Positions 44,329-56,628 of a stretch of DNA of 64,000 bases are shown here, piece after piece. This DNA is from Fomitopsis serialis. Its lineage: Eukaryota > Basidiomycota > Agaricomycetes > Polyporales > Fomitopsidaceae. Under the pieces are notes generated by a model. The model had not been told where the DNA came from, ran no database searches, and was given only the letters and a program-made list of their open reading frames with translations. The translations under genes and the position numbers were made by a program. The stretch is from NCBI RefSeq assembly GCF_022376445.1, contig NW_025955028.1, positions 124,001-188,000 on the forward strand. Reading direction: 5' to 3'. Numbering within the stretch: the stretch's first letter is position 1; each line of letters begins with the position of its first letter.

Positions 44329-47242
44329 TCAATGAAAGTGTCGGTTCCCCTCCCAACCGTTTCGCCCTCCTTTCGTCCACTTTTCCATCTCCCTGTCGGT
44401 GTGGAATACTATGGAAGCACGTCGACCGACGAAGTTTAAATTGAAGTGTGTGATGCGGTGGGATGGAAAAGCAATGAAGTCGCCATTTTGCAGTGGCAAA
44501 ACCAGCCCAGGCTCGTACATGCATAACTCTCCGCCCGTGTGATCTCCCACAACAAGCACAACACAGAGGGTTTTGTCTTGCCGGTCCCTGTGAGCCAAAG
44601 TGGCAACGTTGATGTTAATAACAAGTGAGAGGAAGGGATGCACTATGGAGTGCTCGTTCCCTGGGAGGACTTCCGCATCCATGCTGAGGATTTCGTACTC
44701 TTCGAGCAACGATTCCTTGATCTGTTGCATTTTAGTGAGCCCATATCAGAGAATTCACCAGTAAATATCTTGCCTGCTCGGCCATGAACTCAAACACGTC
44801 TCCCAAAATCTCCTCCAGATTGTGATATATCTCCTCGAATTTGCTCATGTCTCGAGAGGGATAAGGGAGCATCTGTGCGTAGTTAGTGCGGGAGTGATCT
44901 TCCTTCTCCATGAGAATGGGATGCAGGTTCGAAGGGATTTTATGTCCCTGGCGATGCGCCCTCATCTGAGTATTGACTGTAGACATGAGTGAGATTACAA
45001 GACGTACCCTCATGCCGTGACGATTGTACCAAGAGAAATGTAGGGCTGGGAAGCGGTAGCTTCTGCCCTCGGACGCCGAGTCGGTCTCTTCAAGATTGGC
45101 CGACTGTGCATCCAAACATGCGATCATCTTCAACCCCAGTGTCTGTCGCATAGAGTCCGGCATGCTTGAGAAGATGCAGCCCACCAAAGACCCGTGCTCA
45201 TCCTCGATCCTGAGCGGACCACTGCAACGGAATTAGCACGCGTAACAGCCTGAGTGAGTAGCAGCTAACTTGGGAATCACGTACTTGGCATCTGACAGCC
45301 CGATCCTGGCGTATTCCTGATAATCAACCCGACGGCCTTTGCTGTACATACTTGACAACTGGGATGGGTCAGATAAGTCCCTGTAGGAGAACTCTACATG
45401 GATGGTACCTTCGCTCTTAACTCGGTAAGACTGTCATGTTTGCTCGCTGTCTCCGCAAGAGAACGCTGCTCTTCGGTCCATGAAAAGGCTTCGTCCTCGT
45501 CCTGTGGTACCGGGTACCGTTGATGCTGGTCCAGATCTAGCTGAAACCCCTGCAGCGTCACAGTGGCACCATGTGAGCTAGACAGCGACGGCTCGGCAGT
45601 TAGGCATGCGCCGCTGCTCTCAACCTCCATCTCATTGTCACTGATATCCGTCAAAGGTGAGGGCGGATCAAAGCTTGCTGGATCCTCATATTGAAGGCGG
45701 AATATGCGATGGCTAACGGTCGTTAGGTGAATGTGCTGAGATTCTTCGAGTACCGAAGCGCATGGCGCCCAGACGGCAAGATTTCTAGGGATAGGTTTAA
45801 ACGTACTGTGATGACGGATCAACGTTTAAAATAAGGCTGATTAGAATGCACCCTATGCGCACTTACTTGAGATCCAGCGAGTTCAGTGCGTCGTCCGATT
45901 GTACTAGATTCCAGCATGCGATCTTGTCTGTTGACATGCTGAGTTCAGCCAGGACTGTCCGTGGAAACAGAGTATCGAAAGTCAAAGGAAGCAATTGGCG
46001 TAGGCTGGCGACGGCTGGAATAATGTGCTGAATGATAGCCTGACCTGCCGGTGTAGCTAGTAACAATAATTAGACCGTATACCACGAATATCTTGGTGAC
46101 GCACTAGGTTCAGGATCTCGAAGCAGGTTTGACAATTGCCATGCAAGATTACCGACGGACTTCATCAAGGGCACCCGCAAATTCGCAAATGCAACAATGG
46201 CAAGAGTGTAAATCGAGCCTGAAGACGCATTAGTTCACTCCAATCTCCCAAAGCAATGATCGTGGCGTATAGCACCTCCAAGGGCAACAGCGGCAAATTT
46301 GCTAGCCGCCGCAATCCAGTACATGAACGTTCGACGACGCGGTGCTCCATCAAGGCCTCGAATGTGGCGTCGGTAGACCTCCGAGATGCTCAGCGAGTCA
46401 GCGCGGCGAAGACTGAAACAATTCTTAGAGGACACATTGCGGTCATGCGGTTGCACACGACGTACCTTGTGCATTTGCATAGCAATTGCAAATGGTGTAT
46501 TATGATTAAAAACGCAACCGCCGCGCCATTGCGCTCAATTCGCTTGCATCGCTGCAGGATGGATGGCAGGCTGTCATCTAAGAAGCCTTCTGCTCCGTCC
46601 CCGTGTCTCAGCAAGGTCTGCAAAGAACTTGCGTACTCGCCAAACGAGTCCTCGGTGACAGCGCTGCCGAGGCGTACCGCAAATGCAGTTACTGACGGAG
46701 CCAGAGCCATTGCAGGCCTGCTACGCTCCACCCACTTGCGTAGGCTTGTTCCACCCGTCTTTTTGGGACAGGGGGCACCGAATGAGTAGTCGGCCCGCCG
46801 ATGATGCTTCGATTTCTTGGGCTTTGGTTGAGAGCGAGCACGACTAGGTGTGATACCTGTGGAAACCAGTTGTCCGTTGTATGCTGTACTCGCGGAAGCA
46901 TGGACGTATGGACTCACCACTAGACTGCGCAGTCTCCAGTGATTCCTCCTCCGTCTCCTCTGCTGCTATGCTCCCGTCCATAGAGCAACATGATAGACTT
47001 TCTTCATCTGAGGACGGCGACCTGTAACTCTTGGGAGAGGCCGACACATTCTCGGTTGCCTGCAGCCGGAATCCCTGCGCTTTTGCGGAGCCACGAAGAC
47101 GGTGTAGAATGGACTGAAGAGGTTTGTGTGCGAGCGGACAGCGCTCGAGAAGCTGATCGAGTGCAATAGCCTCATCTAGAGACACCCAGAAATACCAACC
47201 GGTCGTGATATCGAACGAAGGTTCAGTTACCTGGTCTGACAT
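44329..47242 (-). CDS. fungal TET/JBP-like 2-oxoglutarate/Fe(II) dioxygenase
   Basis: Proteins of this family oxidise methylated bases in nucleic acids. Start is inferred at 47242 (MSDQVTEPSFDI); several exons encode a long N-terminal region with a basic Lys/Arg stretch (PKPKKSKHHRR). The catalytic part lies in the last exons: FPALHFSWYNRHG, HPILMEKEDHSRTNYAQMLP, AEVLPGNEHSIVHPFLSL, then the iron-binding His-x-Asp in NVATLAHRDRQDK. Next come GDHTGGELCMYEPGL, NGDFIAFPSHRITHFNL with the distal His, and GRRASIVFHTDR with the Arg for 2-oxoglutarate. All metal and cosubstrate residues appear intact. Such genes are expanded in Agaricomycetes, often with KDZ transposons; no KDZ transposase is visible here. 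The 5' exon set is less certain than the catalytic end. Confidence 0.75.
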
Positions 47243-47360
47243 GATTGGGATGTGAAGCGCTCGTCGTGCTATCTCTTTCCGAGTGTCACAAAGCTCTTTG
47301 ATTGACATACATGTGATACAAAATGCTTACAAACATCGTTACAGGTCCCTACTCTATACC

Positions 47361-48634
47361 TCATCGATTCTCGTTTGGCCCGCGAGCCCAGCCGCCAGCA
47401 CCGTTCCTCTGTACCATCTCCCGGAACCTATCTCCTGCGTGCGTTGAGACCAAGTCTCGCAGGCGATTGAGCGCGACACGCAAGATAGCCGTGATGCTCT
47501 CTTCCGCACTCAACGTCACCAGCCGTGGGTCTTGCGTGGCTACAATGAAGAGCGGATCGTCCTCTTCGAGCGTGACAGCGTCGTGCGGATAGCCACGAAG
47601 GCGGTCCATGAGGAAATTGAGTATGACGCTGTTGCGCCCCGCGATGAGCATCTCCCACTGCCGCTCATCTGGAGTCGGCCCAATCGCTCTGAACATAATG
47701 AGCGATGTTTCTACCACCTTCTTTAACTCCCAAGAAATCTGAGAGACGGCTTGCGGGGAAGCGAGGCCGCTGACCCCGTCCTGACCGATGTCATGGCGAA
47801 GCTCCTGAATGGACATCCGGCTTGAGTCAGTGGTAAAACAAAAGAATCGATGGCTTACCACGCAAGGTAACTCCTCGCACAGACGCGGTAGCGGCCACTT
47901 CTCGTCTGCAGCTTGGGAGATGACGGGGTAGTTGTTATGATTGGCGACGACGAAGTACGCTCGCTGCCCGCCATGGATCCTAGCCCCACCCACCCTGACC
48001 TCACCGATTGGCGGATCATTGCGCCGTCCTCGCGTGGTGCCCGGTCTGAAGCCGTAAGCGTTCCGGGTGGGCTGTTTGCGGAAGCCCCAGTCCGGGTTGA
48101 CCAGAGGCTGCGCCTCAATAAGTCCCCGGCCCCATTTCTTGCCCATAGGTTTGGAGCACTTGAGAAGCCTGAACATGGCGTTTGAGTGACGCCCCGGTGC
48201 CTCGTACCGTTGCCAGTGGTGGCTCATAGGCGTCTGGAGGGTATCGTGCGCCTGTTCTGGTATGAATACCAGGAATATGGCCACAGCGGGCTGGCATGCG
48301 GAGTCTATCGCTCTAGCCCACTACGGGGACCTTTAGTAATGCCAAAACCACGGATACACAGCGCTGAGGGACTCACCTTCGCTGTTACATTTGGCGCGCT
48401 CTGAGTAGAACAAACGTCCAAACCGGCCACCAGGTGCAATGACCCGCCCAAATCCAACAGAAAGGACGCATCCGGTATGATCGCGTCGCCGACGGACGGC
48501 TTCAATTTAAACCGAGGCGACCACTCCATGTTGTGCGCCATCCTACCGCCTGTTTTTGAAAGCGGTGCCGAGAAAAGGTGAATCAGATTAGAGGCGAAAT
48601 AGTACACCATCCCCTCATGCATACGGCTGGGCAT
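47361..48634 (-). CDS. unknown protein, middle gene of the TET/JBP block
   Basis: Three exons are supported. The first runs from an ATG at 48634 (MPSRMHEGMVYYFASNL) to SAPNVTAK before a GTGAGT donor. The second begins PAVAIFLVFIPEQAHD after an 86-nt intron, and the third begins ELRHDIGQDG. The protein has a segment KPSVGDAIIPDASFLLDLGG, basic blocks (CSKPMGKKWGRGL), and a helical end (LKKVVETSLIMFRAIG, LAGRNSVILNF-like, RVALNRLRDLV). No domain is recognised. It is only 118 bp downstream-to-upstream from the TET/JBP-like start and on the same strand. Earlier exons cannot be ruled out. Confidence 0.5.
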
Positions 48635-48871
48635 GATAGAGGATGGAGAGAGCTTTGACGGCTTCCTTTCTCACCGTCAGCGAGGTGTTCTGGTGATCGC
48701 TCCCGGAGAGCAGTTGCCGCTTTGGGCCAGTATGGAGCCCGTGCAATGAGTTGCACGGGCGTCTTCCTATGGTGACCCACCGAGGCACGCATGTATGAGA
48801 GCCACTTCGTAAAACATCGTTTTTTTAACCAGTAGTACACGTCGCATGAAGAAATTAAAATACAGTAGAGT

Positions 48872-50562
48872 TTACGCATCGTACATGTCCGCTCTGAAAA
48901 CACCGTCGAAGTAGTATGGCTCTCGCCCCTGCAACAGGCTGACGCGACCCCTTCCCGCCTTCATGGCACGAAGATCCAGTGCCAACCGATGGGCACAGGA
49001 TTGCAGCTTGGCCAGCACGCGCCCAGGCGCGGAAAGGAGTGCCTCGGCTTCCACTTCAGGAGATCGGACTGCAAACGAATACGGCTGGAGCTCGTCGAGG
49101 TAGGAGCTGATGATAGAACGGATACAGTGGTCGAAGCGAGCGAGCCCTTCAGGTGGTGTCGTGGCGGGGCCACTGTCCATGTTGTCGGCTGGGCCATGCA
49201 CTCGCTGAGTTTGAGTGTTGTCGGCTGGGCCATGCACTCGCTGAGTTTGAGAGTACATCAGGAGACGTACACAAAGTATGCGACTGACTTACCATAAATC
49301 CCGTATCAATCTCCCAGTCATGGAACTCTGCTGCACGAGCAGCGGATTCCACGAACGTTCCAAAGTCATCTCGCTGATAGGAGAGTACGCACAACTCGAC
49401 TCCAGTGGCATGATCTTCTTTGGTACCCGGAATGCTATCTTCGTAGATAAGACTGTGGTCATCTTGCCAGTCGAGTTCGCCGAGAAGCGCAAGGACAAAG
49501 CCTTGAAGCTTTCCCAAAGACTGAGCCACGAAGGCCATCTAGTAGTGTGGAAAAGAGTGATTAATAAGTGAATGTCTCCGTGCTGATTTGAGTGCGTACC
49601 TTCCTAGCTTGATACATAAACTCGTCTCGGGTCTGGGCCACCATACACATGAACACTTCCGTCCCTGGCTCCAGGCTTCGGAGTTTGTCTCGCAGAATCG
49701 CACCGAACTTCACGCCGAACTGCACGGCTGACGTTGTGATGAAGCACTTTGGTGCCAGACACGGCCTCGTGACGGACCAAGTGTCAGCGCACTGTTTCAT
49801 GGTCACCTCGAGGACCGCCACAAGAGGTGACGTGAAATCTTCATCGAACGTTGGTGCGATGGCCACTGCTACGCCTTCCTCAGGCCAGAAATCGAGGCTG
49901 TGGCATGTGAACATCAGTATACAGGAGGCGAACGACGTATCTAGCTCACCGCATGCAACGAAGGAATGATATCCAGTGCTTGAACTCTCCCTTGCGCAAC
50001 TTCCACTTCCAGCTCCGCTCCAGCGTCTTCTGCATCAGCCAAAACTGTGCTTCGCTCATCCCCTCGATGGACTGAATAAGATAATGGTCGATCAAAACTA
50101 GTATAGATGTCGCTGAATGTGAATTACCTTCGTCACGAACCCTTTACGACCAACAGCCACCCACTCCATCTGCAGCTCCCATATAATCTTCACATACCCG
50201 CGGAGGCCATGGTATGTGTCGTGGTCAGGGCAGGCGTGCCTCAATAGCTCCCAGAACTTGTCCGGGATGACGACTTCGGTGAGAGTGTCGATAACGTAAC
50301 GACCGGTGACGGCATCATCTCCGTACCCGAGGGACTTGACCAGTGGCAGTCGATCGCTGTCGTTCTCCGTAAAGGAGCGACCAGGTGAGTATATAGCCAC
50401 CTGCCCTAGCTGCTGAGGATCCGGCGGTGTGCTGGGCTGGGTTTCCGCGTCCGAAGGTGGGTCAGACTGAAGACTGAGATTACTGTCGGCGATAGATTCG
50501 TGGTCTGAATCAGTATCAGAACGGGAGGCGCTGTGCATCGAGGAATCGCAGCTGGGAGACAT
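48872..50562 (-). CDS. unknown acidic-N-terminus protein, first gene of the TET/JBP block
   Basis: Starts at the ATG at 50562 with a Ser/Asp-rich stretch (MSPSCDSSMHSASRSDTDSD), then AIYSPGRSFTENDSDRLPLV and a region WELLRHACPDHDTYHGLRGY. Further exons give GMSEAQFWLMQKTLERSWKW, PEEGVAVAIAPTFDEDFTSP, LVAVLEVTMKQC, FGKLQGF-like and the C-terminal GREPYYFDGVFRADMYDA, stop at 48872. The segment with Asp residues followed by AVLEVTMK could be a PD-(D/E)xK-like nuclease core, but this is only a motif-level guess. Near the C-terminus a 36-bp direct duplication encodes a doubled TQRVHGPADN unit. No family recognised. Confidence 0.5.
49180..49251 (-). repeat. 36-bp perfect tandem duplication within coding sequence
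   Basis: Two consecutive copies of a 36-bp unit (12 codons, TQRVHGPADN core) in the C-terminal exon of the gene at 48872-50562. The frame is preserved. Confidence 0.85.
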
Positions 50563-51552
50563 ACTGAGTCCCGAGTGTCAAGAGACGAGTTCAACGTTCA
50601 ATGCCGAATGTTCGTCAGCCACTCCTGGGTCATGGGAACAGCCGGGGTACAACTCCGACACAGAGCCTCCACTGCCCAATATGCTATAATAAACAGAACG
50701 TACGAGGCTCAGCAGACCCATGCGTGCAATCACACACATCTATGGCGACGATTGTTCCCGCGAGTTCATGCCAGGGATAGGGCTTCAAGCTTCAAGTTTC
50801 GAGGCGTGCAACCTGTGCACAAACCGTAAAAGGCAAGTCCTATAATGCACCTCAGGATGACGGGTCACCGTCAGTAACTTGTGCGTATCAACAGATGTCA
50901 TGACCACGCACCAGTCTCCAATACCAATGTAGTAACAGTGGTGTATCAGAAGGCTACAGTAGCCCAATTGTAATGTCCAAGGGCGGCTTCAGCCTCAAGG
51001 GATTAATGCCACAGTGAGCGTGCAACAGATTGCACAAGCCGTAAAAGGCAAGTCCCAATATCGCTCTTCAGAATGGACACCACTTCAGCGTCGAAAATAT
51101 GAGATAGTCACTTATTCATTCAGCTGCGATGGAGTGAGTTCGTTGAATCCTCAGCGACTGACGCCGTGTATGGACCATAGACGGCAGTTGCAGGCCCACT
51201 GCCTGGCAACTACATCCATAGTGGGACCCACATTGACCAAGGACCACGGAGTTGGTAGCACACCAAAACCCCGACAACTAGAGCGATGAAGTGCGTGATA
51301 CTGAGGTGAGTGCTCGACAGAAAAAGCGGGGAGGAACGACCTGGGAAATGGCAGGTCACTTTACCTCATAACTGGAATGAATGGGGATCAGACGCCGGCA
51401 TAACCGACTTCAGGGCGCTCCGAGAGCGACGCGTTGACCTTGGGAGCGGTCTCTACTTCTTCACAACGCAGGTGAGTGAGCACATATCGCCCGTCTGGAG
51501 TGCTGATTGAAGCCATTTGTTTATTCTGGGCAGCTACGAAACACGACCGAGC
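50563..51552. other. intergenic before the Plavaka transposase, with a spaced direct repeat
   Basis: No gene supported. It contains two related 37-38 bp copies at 50804-50840 and 51018-51055. It may include the 5' end of the Plavaka element, whose terminus I could not define. Confidence 0.5.
50804..51055 (+). repeat. pair of 37-bp direct repeats, 214 bp apart
   Basis: Both copies share GCGTGCAAC, then TTGCACAA/TGCACAAA and the exact block CCGTAAAAGGCAAGTCC. Copies are 50804-50840 and 51018-51055. Confidence 0.75.
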
Positions 51553-54500
51553 ATGGCAAGAGGCAAAGCCAAATCGCTCCACACCAGGAACATTGCTCCT
51601 AGCAACGCAGAGGACACCATTTGCCCTGCTTGTGACAAGCCTCTCAAATCCGCTCAAGGCGTCATGGCCCACCTGTCAACGGCTCGGTCTTGCCTGTGGT
51701 ACAGAAAAGGAAAAAACCCGGAGCCAAGGTGTGACATTCCAGAAGTGGTGGAAGAGGAGGGTGCTTCCGGCGTGGACATGGATGTCGACGTGGAAGATTT
51801 CCACGACGTGCTTGAAACTAGGGACCTGTTCCAGTTCGTACGCCCCACATCTGCACCTGATTCATCCGTCTGGAATGAGGGCGAGGCTTCGACATCATCG
51901 TCTACAAGGCAGCCCGCTGCCCAACCTTTACCGATGCGCCAGGGCCAGCGTTAGATGACGACGACGACACCAGAGTAGAGGAAGAAGACGAGCTTGTTGG
52001 CAGGGTGATACGGATGGAACCAACTATAGTGGAGACGTGGAGGGCTTATTTTGGAGAAGATGAAGACGGGGATAATCCAGGTGAAGACGACCGAATGGAT
52101 GTGGATGATGGTGAAGACGCGCCTCAACAGCAGCTAGACCCGAACAGCAAGTGGAAGCCCTTCGCGTCCGAGCTCGACTGGCGTGTAGCCATGTGGATAG
52201 TTCGAGAGGACGTCGGTCAGAAGTCGCTCAATCGATTTCTGAGCATACCGGGTGTACGTCTCTTTATTTCTATGCTGGACCAATCTCAACTCAGAGTGGA
52301 CGCTTGTAGGTCGTTGACAAGCTGGGTCTAACGTTCAAGGATATACGGGAGCTCTTCATGAAGATCGACGACATCCCAGACAGGGCAGCCTGGAAGACAT
52401 CATCTCTGGCATTTCCCGACCGCCCGGATGAGAAGCATCTAGTTCGATATCGAGACATCCTTGAAGCAATCAAAGCGCTTCTGGGCAACCCTTCCTACGC
52501 AAAGTACATTGTGTATCGACCGAAGCGTGTCTTCACTGATCGGTCCAGGACGAAGCGTATTTTCACCGAGATGTGGACGGGACTGTGGTGGAATGCGGTA
52601 CAAGTGAGTGTCCATTCAATAATGTGGAATGCTACATAAGATTCTGAAGAGTGGGCAATAGAAAATGATTCCTCGAGAGCACGCCATCGCCCCTGTCATT
52701 ATTTCCACAGATAAAACGCAACTCACACAGTTCTCCGGTAACAAAGCGGCGTACCCGGTGTACCTCACCCTGGGCAACATACCTAGAGCGATCCGCCGCA
52801 AACCGACCGAACACGCCTGTATCCTCCTGGGATATCTGCCTGTCACCAAAATTGGCAAGGCGCAGCTCGGCAAGCGTGAACGGAAAGCGAGGGGCCAGAG
52901 ACTCTTTCACGCGGCAATGCGTATCATTCTGCAACCTCTTGTGCAAGCCGGCTTGGACGGCATCGAGGTCACCGGCGGTGACGGCTCCGTCCGCCACGTT
53001 CACCCCATCCTCGCTTCGTACGTCGCAGACTACCCTGAGCAGTGTCTGGTAACCTGTTCGAAGTACGGTACGTGCCCGAAGTGCCTATGCCCTGCAGACA
53101 AGTTGCAAGACGATGTCGCCAAGGAACCACGAACCCCCGAGGAGACGGAACGCATCATCCGGGAGGCACGAGAAGGAAACACCGCCGCCGCCGCCGACGC
53201 CCTGTGTATGGAACAGGAGGTCTGCGGCGGTGTGAAGACGCCGTTCTGGATGGACCTGCCGTACACTGATATCCACATGTCCATCACCCCGGACGTGTTG
53301 CATCAGCTGTACCAGGGGGTGTTCAAGCACCTGGTCTCGTGGTGCCAGGACCTTCTCAGCCCTGAGGAACTAGACAACCGTCTCCGGTGTCTACCAGGCG
53401 CTTACGGCATCCGGCACTTCAAAAACGGGATCTCGTCGCTGGCCCAGGTGTCGGGCAAGGAAAGAAAAGAGATGGCCCGCGTACTCCTTGCTTGTCTTGT
53501 GGGAAAGATACCCAAGGGCGTCATGCTCACCTTCCGTTCCATCCTAGACTTCATCTATCTCGCGCAGTACCCGACTCACGACGACACCACTCTAGGGTAT
53601 ATGACCGACGCTCTGAAGACGTACCACAAGAATAAAGACGTCTTGATCAAGCTTGGAATCCGCGACAACTTGAACATCCCGAAATTTCACTCACTCCTGC
53701 ATTACGCCGACTCCATCCGTCAGTTCGGAACCACGGACAACTACAACACGGAGATGTTCGAACGTCTCCACATCGACTTCGCCAAAAAGGCATGGCGCGC
53801 CTCGAATCACCGGGACGAGTTCCCTCAAATGATGAAATGGATCACACGGCGAGAGAAGATGGCGGCATACGAGGCCTTTCAAAAGGAGTGCCAGGCGGAG
53901 GAGGTAGCTGAGGACTTGGACGGTGAGCCTGAGGAAGCCGCCTGTCATCCAGAAGAGGTCGTCGACGTTGGGAACGCCATCAAGATAGCTAAGTATCCTC
54001 CAGCCCCTCAGCAAAATCTGGCTCGTATCCAGGAGCAGCACAAAGCTCCTGGATTCTCAAATGCCTTGGTCGCCTTCATCAACGACATACAGCCACCGGA
54101 ACTTCGCCTGGGTCGAACAGATATCGCACTAACGTGGCTACCGTTCGACCGAGTGGACGTGTTCCATAAATTCCGCTTCAGTCCGTTCTCACTGTCGGAC
54201 GGTAAGGTGGAGGAAGATGCTGTAAAGGCCATTCCGGGATCCGTTGTTAAAGGCCGGAAAGCACGCTATGACACCGTGATTGTCCTCGAGAATGGGGAGG
54301 CGGAGTCCACAGGTGTTAGAGGTAAGCTCATCAGTTCCGTCATCACGACCTGGCCTCTCACAAAGAACTGTACAGGTACAAGAGCCGGGAGAGTAAAGGT
54401 TATATTCAAGCTGCCTGAGAAGCTCCCGGCTCGCCAAGGCGGCGGACCTTCACCCGCATGGTGGCCCAAAGAACCACTTGCGTACGTCGAGTGGTACACA

Positions 54501-54758
54501 AGATTCGCAGGTGCCGCCGATCCCGTTCACCTCATGTACACGCTAAATCGACCACCGCTAAGATCTGACGGGCTCCCTCCGGGCAACATCATTCCCCTCT
54601 CACACATACGTCAGTCCTGTCAACTTGTACCAGGTTTCCCTGATGGGTCCTGCGGTGCTGTTCCCTTGGATTGGAACTCGGAGAACGCACTGGACAAAGC
54701 CAAGAGATTTCTATTGAATAATTGGGCTGGAATGTACTCATATCAGACGTTGTGGTAG
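51553..54758 (+). CDS. Plavaka-family transposase (CACTA/EnSpm-related)
   Basis: Catalyses excision and integration of a DNA transposon. From the ATG at 51553 an N-terminal C2H2-type finger reads CPACDKPLKSAQGVMAH with a following Cys, then acidic stretches. The core begins WKPFASELDWRVAMWIVRED and continues after an intron with KLGLTFKDIRELF. After a 58-nt intron ending at 52661 comes KMIPREHAIAPVI, then STDKTQLTQFSGNKAAYPVY, RRKPTEHACILLGYLP, SYVADYPEQCLVTC and CPKCLCPA, the usual Plavaka order. The exon 52662-54758 is open for 699 codons without stop. A frame change within the acidic linker (about 51900-51975) is explained only by a 74-nt intron with a weak donor, GTCTAC. Otherwise it looks intact. 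Confidence 0.88.
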
Positions 54759-55007
54759 TTCCCTATATCCATCTCTAATTCATTTACAATGCACACAAAT
54801 CCGAGAGCTTCGCTTGTGAGCGCTTGTAGCGGACACTTCGCGGTTGCAACGCGAGACGCGCTGCTTCAGATTCCTCCGGCGACTTGTCACTCTAGCAGAC
54901 GCCCCTCCTCTTGCTCCAACAGCAGACCACTTGCTTACTCAGTAGAACGCTACAGTGGACCGCAGATCACTTGTCCGCACCATATACCGATTGCTTAACC
55001 CACAAGA

Positions 55008-56259
55008 ATGGGTCGTCCTGATCCTCGAGTGCTTCGGCTGCTCGCTCCAGCTCTTCCGACCTATGCGATTGCTGCTCACTACTCGCGGTGCTGTCGAGTG
55101 GGACCGGAGATCAACCATGTCACAGTGGTTTGCTTGGAGAGAAGGTACTTCGGTGTTCTGTTTGAATACGTGAGTGCATATATTCTATTCCTCGGCATAG
55201 ATTGACGTGCTGCGATTCTACTCTAGTGCATGATGTACGACTGCTCGGTCTGTCCAGCCACGCGCAGCGTGGAGCAAGGGAATAAGAGGGCTCGGATGCA
55301 AGCTCTGGTAGCGGTGGACTCGCTGGATCCTCCAGCCACGCTGAGCGGATGGGTTCTCTTGGGGTCGATACTGGAGAGTCACGTCGGAGTTTTCATACCG
55401 AGGTGTTTGCAGGGGCCGTCCGTGAAAGTTGTTGTGGAAACTCTGGTGTTTGCTTTGGTGAGTTGTAGAGCCTCTAGAACGGTATTGTGACGTGCTCACG
55501 CTATGCCCTCTGGTTTAGGATGCATATCCTCCTTTGTCGCTCCCTCTAATATGGGAGATACACGGGGATGAAATAGAAATCTCGCTCAGTCAACCCGTCA
55601 TGATACAGCTCTTCCGCGGGCTAAACGTGTGGAAGAGCCATCAGGGACCACTCGGAATGACTTTCGATTTCTTCCACGTCCCCGCCAACAAGTTCATCCC
55701 TGCGTGTCTGCGTCCCCAAGTACCCTTTCGCCTCGCCTTCCCTCTCCAGTACACGCCTGTCTTCAAAGACTCAGCGGTATCTATCACCGTGCATGCCGAC
55801 AAATACGCTGGTGGCCAGAGGCCTATGCCTCCCATGTGCTCCATGAAGGCCGAATTCTTGGACTTCGACTTTGTCTGTCCTGTGGACTTGCCGCAGCCCC
55901 GCAAATGTCTTAAGGCCAAGTGGAGAATCGAGCACCGTGGCAGCCCCCAAGGAACTGTTGCGGTGCGACCTCTCATGGGCGAAGACGGGTGTACAGTGGA
56001 GAACCTCGTGACGCTCGACCCAGACCCGGACTTGGACTCGGACTTGAATTCGGACAGATCAGAGGCGGTAAATGGTGTGGTTGCAACGGCTGTTGCTTAT
56101 GGCGTAGAGGAACTGGACGCAGTGGAGATCTGGGAGATTCTCCCAGGAGGCAAGGAGATCCCATACGTCGAGGGCGAGAGGGCCGCTGAGGAGTTTCAGC
56201 GTTCGGAGGTGGAGGTCTGGGAGATCAGGCCCAACGGCTTTCTTGTTCCCTGTATTTAG
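55008..56259 (+). CDS. unknown conserved protein, tandem paralog A
   Basis: Three exons all joined in phase 0, 55008-55169, 55227-55457 and 55519-56259, give 377 residues. No domain is recognised. Exon 1 ends INHVTVVCLERRYFGVLFEY and exon 2 contains LSGWVLLGSILES. Exon 3 contains LFRGLNVWKSHQGPLGMTF, FPLQYTPVFKDS and PMCSMKAEFLDFDFV, followed by an acidic tail. Each of these blocks has a counterpart at the same place in paralog B, and intron positions and phases agree, so this is a tandem duplication. It lies 250 bp downstream of the Plavaka transposase on the same strand and could be a cargo or an accessory gene. Confidence 0.65.
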
Positions 56260-56628
56260 TGAGTGAGACATGTATCTGCGACGAATGAAACGTATATTTC
56301 TCTCCCATTTTGAGCGGCGGATCCATGAACAACAAGTGTTTTTCAGGTGCTCGAACTCTGTTGCATCCTCTTCACTGGGCGACCTCAGAATAACTTCAGC
56401 ACTCGTCAACGTTCTAGCACACAGGGGTATTTATTTTGAGCAGCGTGAGTTCCAATCCTCAGAATAATATCTATACTTCCTCCGACCGTACGGTGTGGCC
56501 ACGGGCGCTTCATTGCAACAAAGACGCGCTGAACCTTCCCACGAGCTCTCAGTCTCTTTCAACTGCTTGGGTTTGCTCAAATTCGCTTTTACCTGTGTTG
56601 CTCGCCACTTCCCCTCCCATTCTTCACT

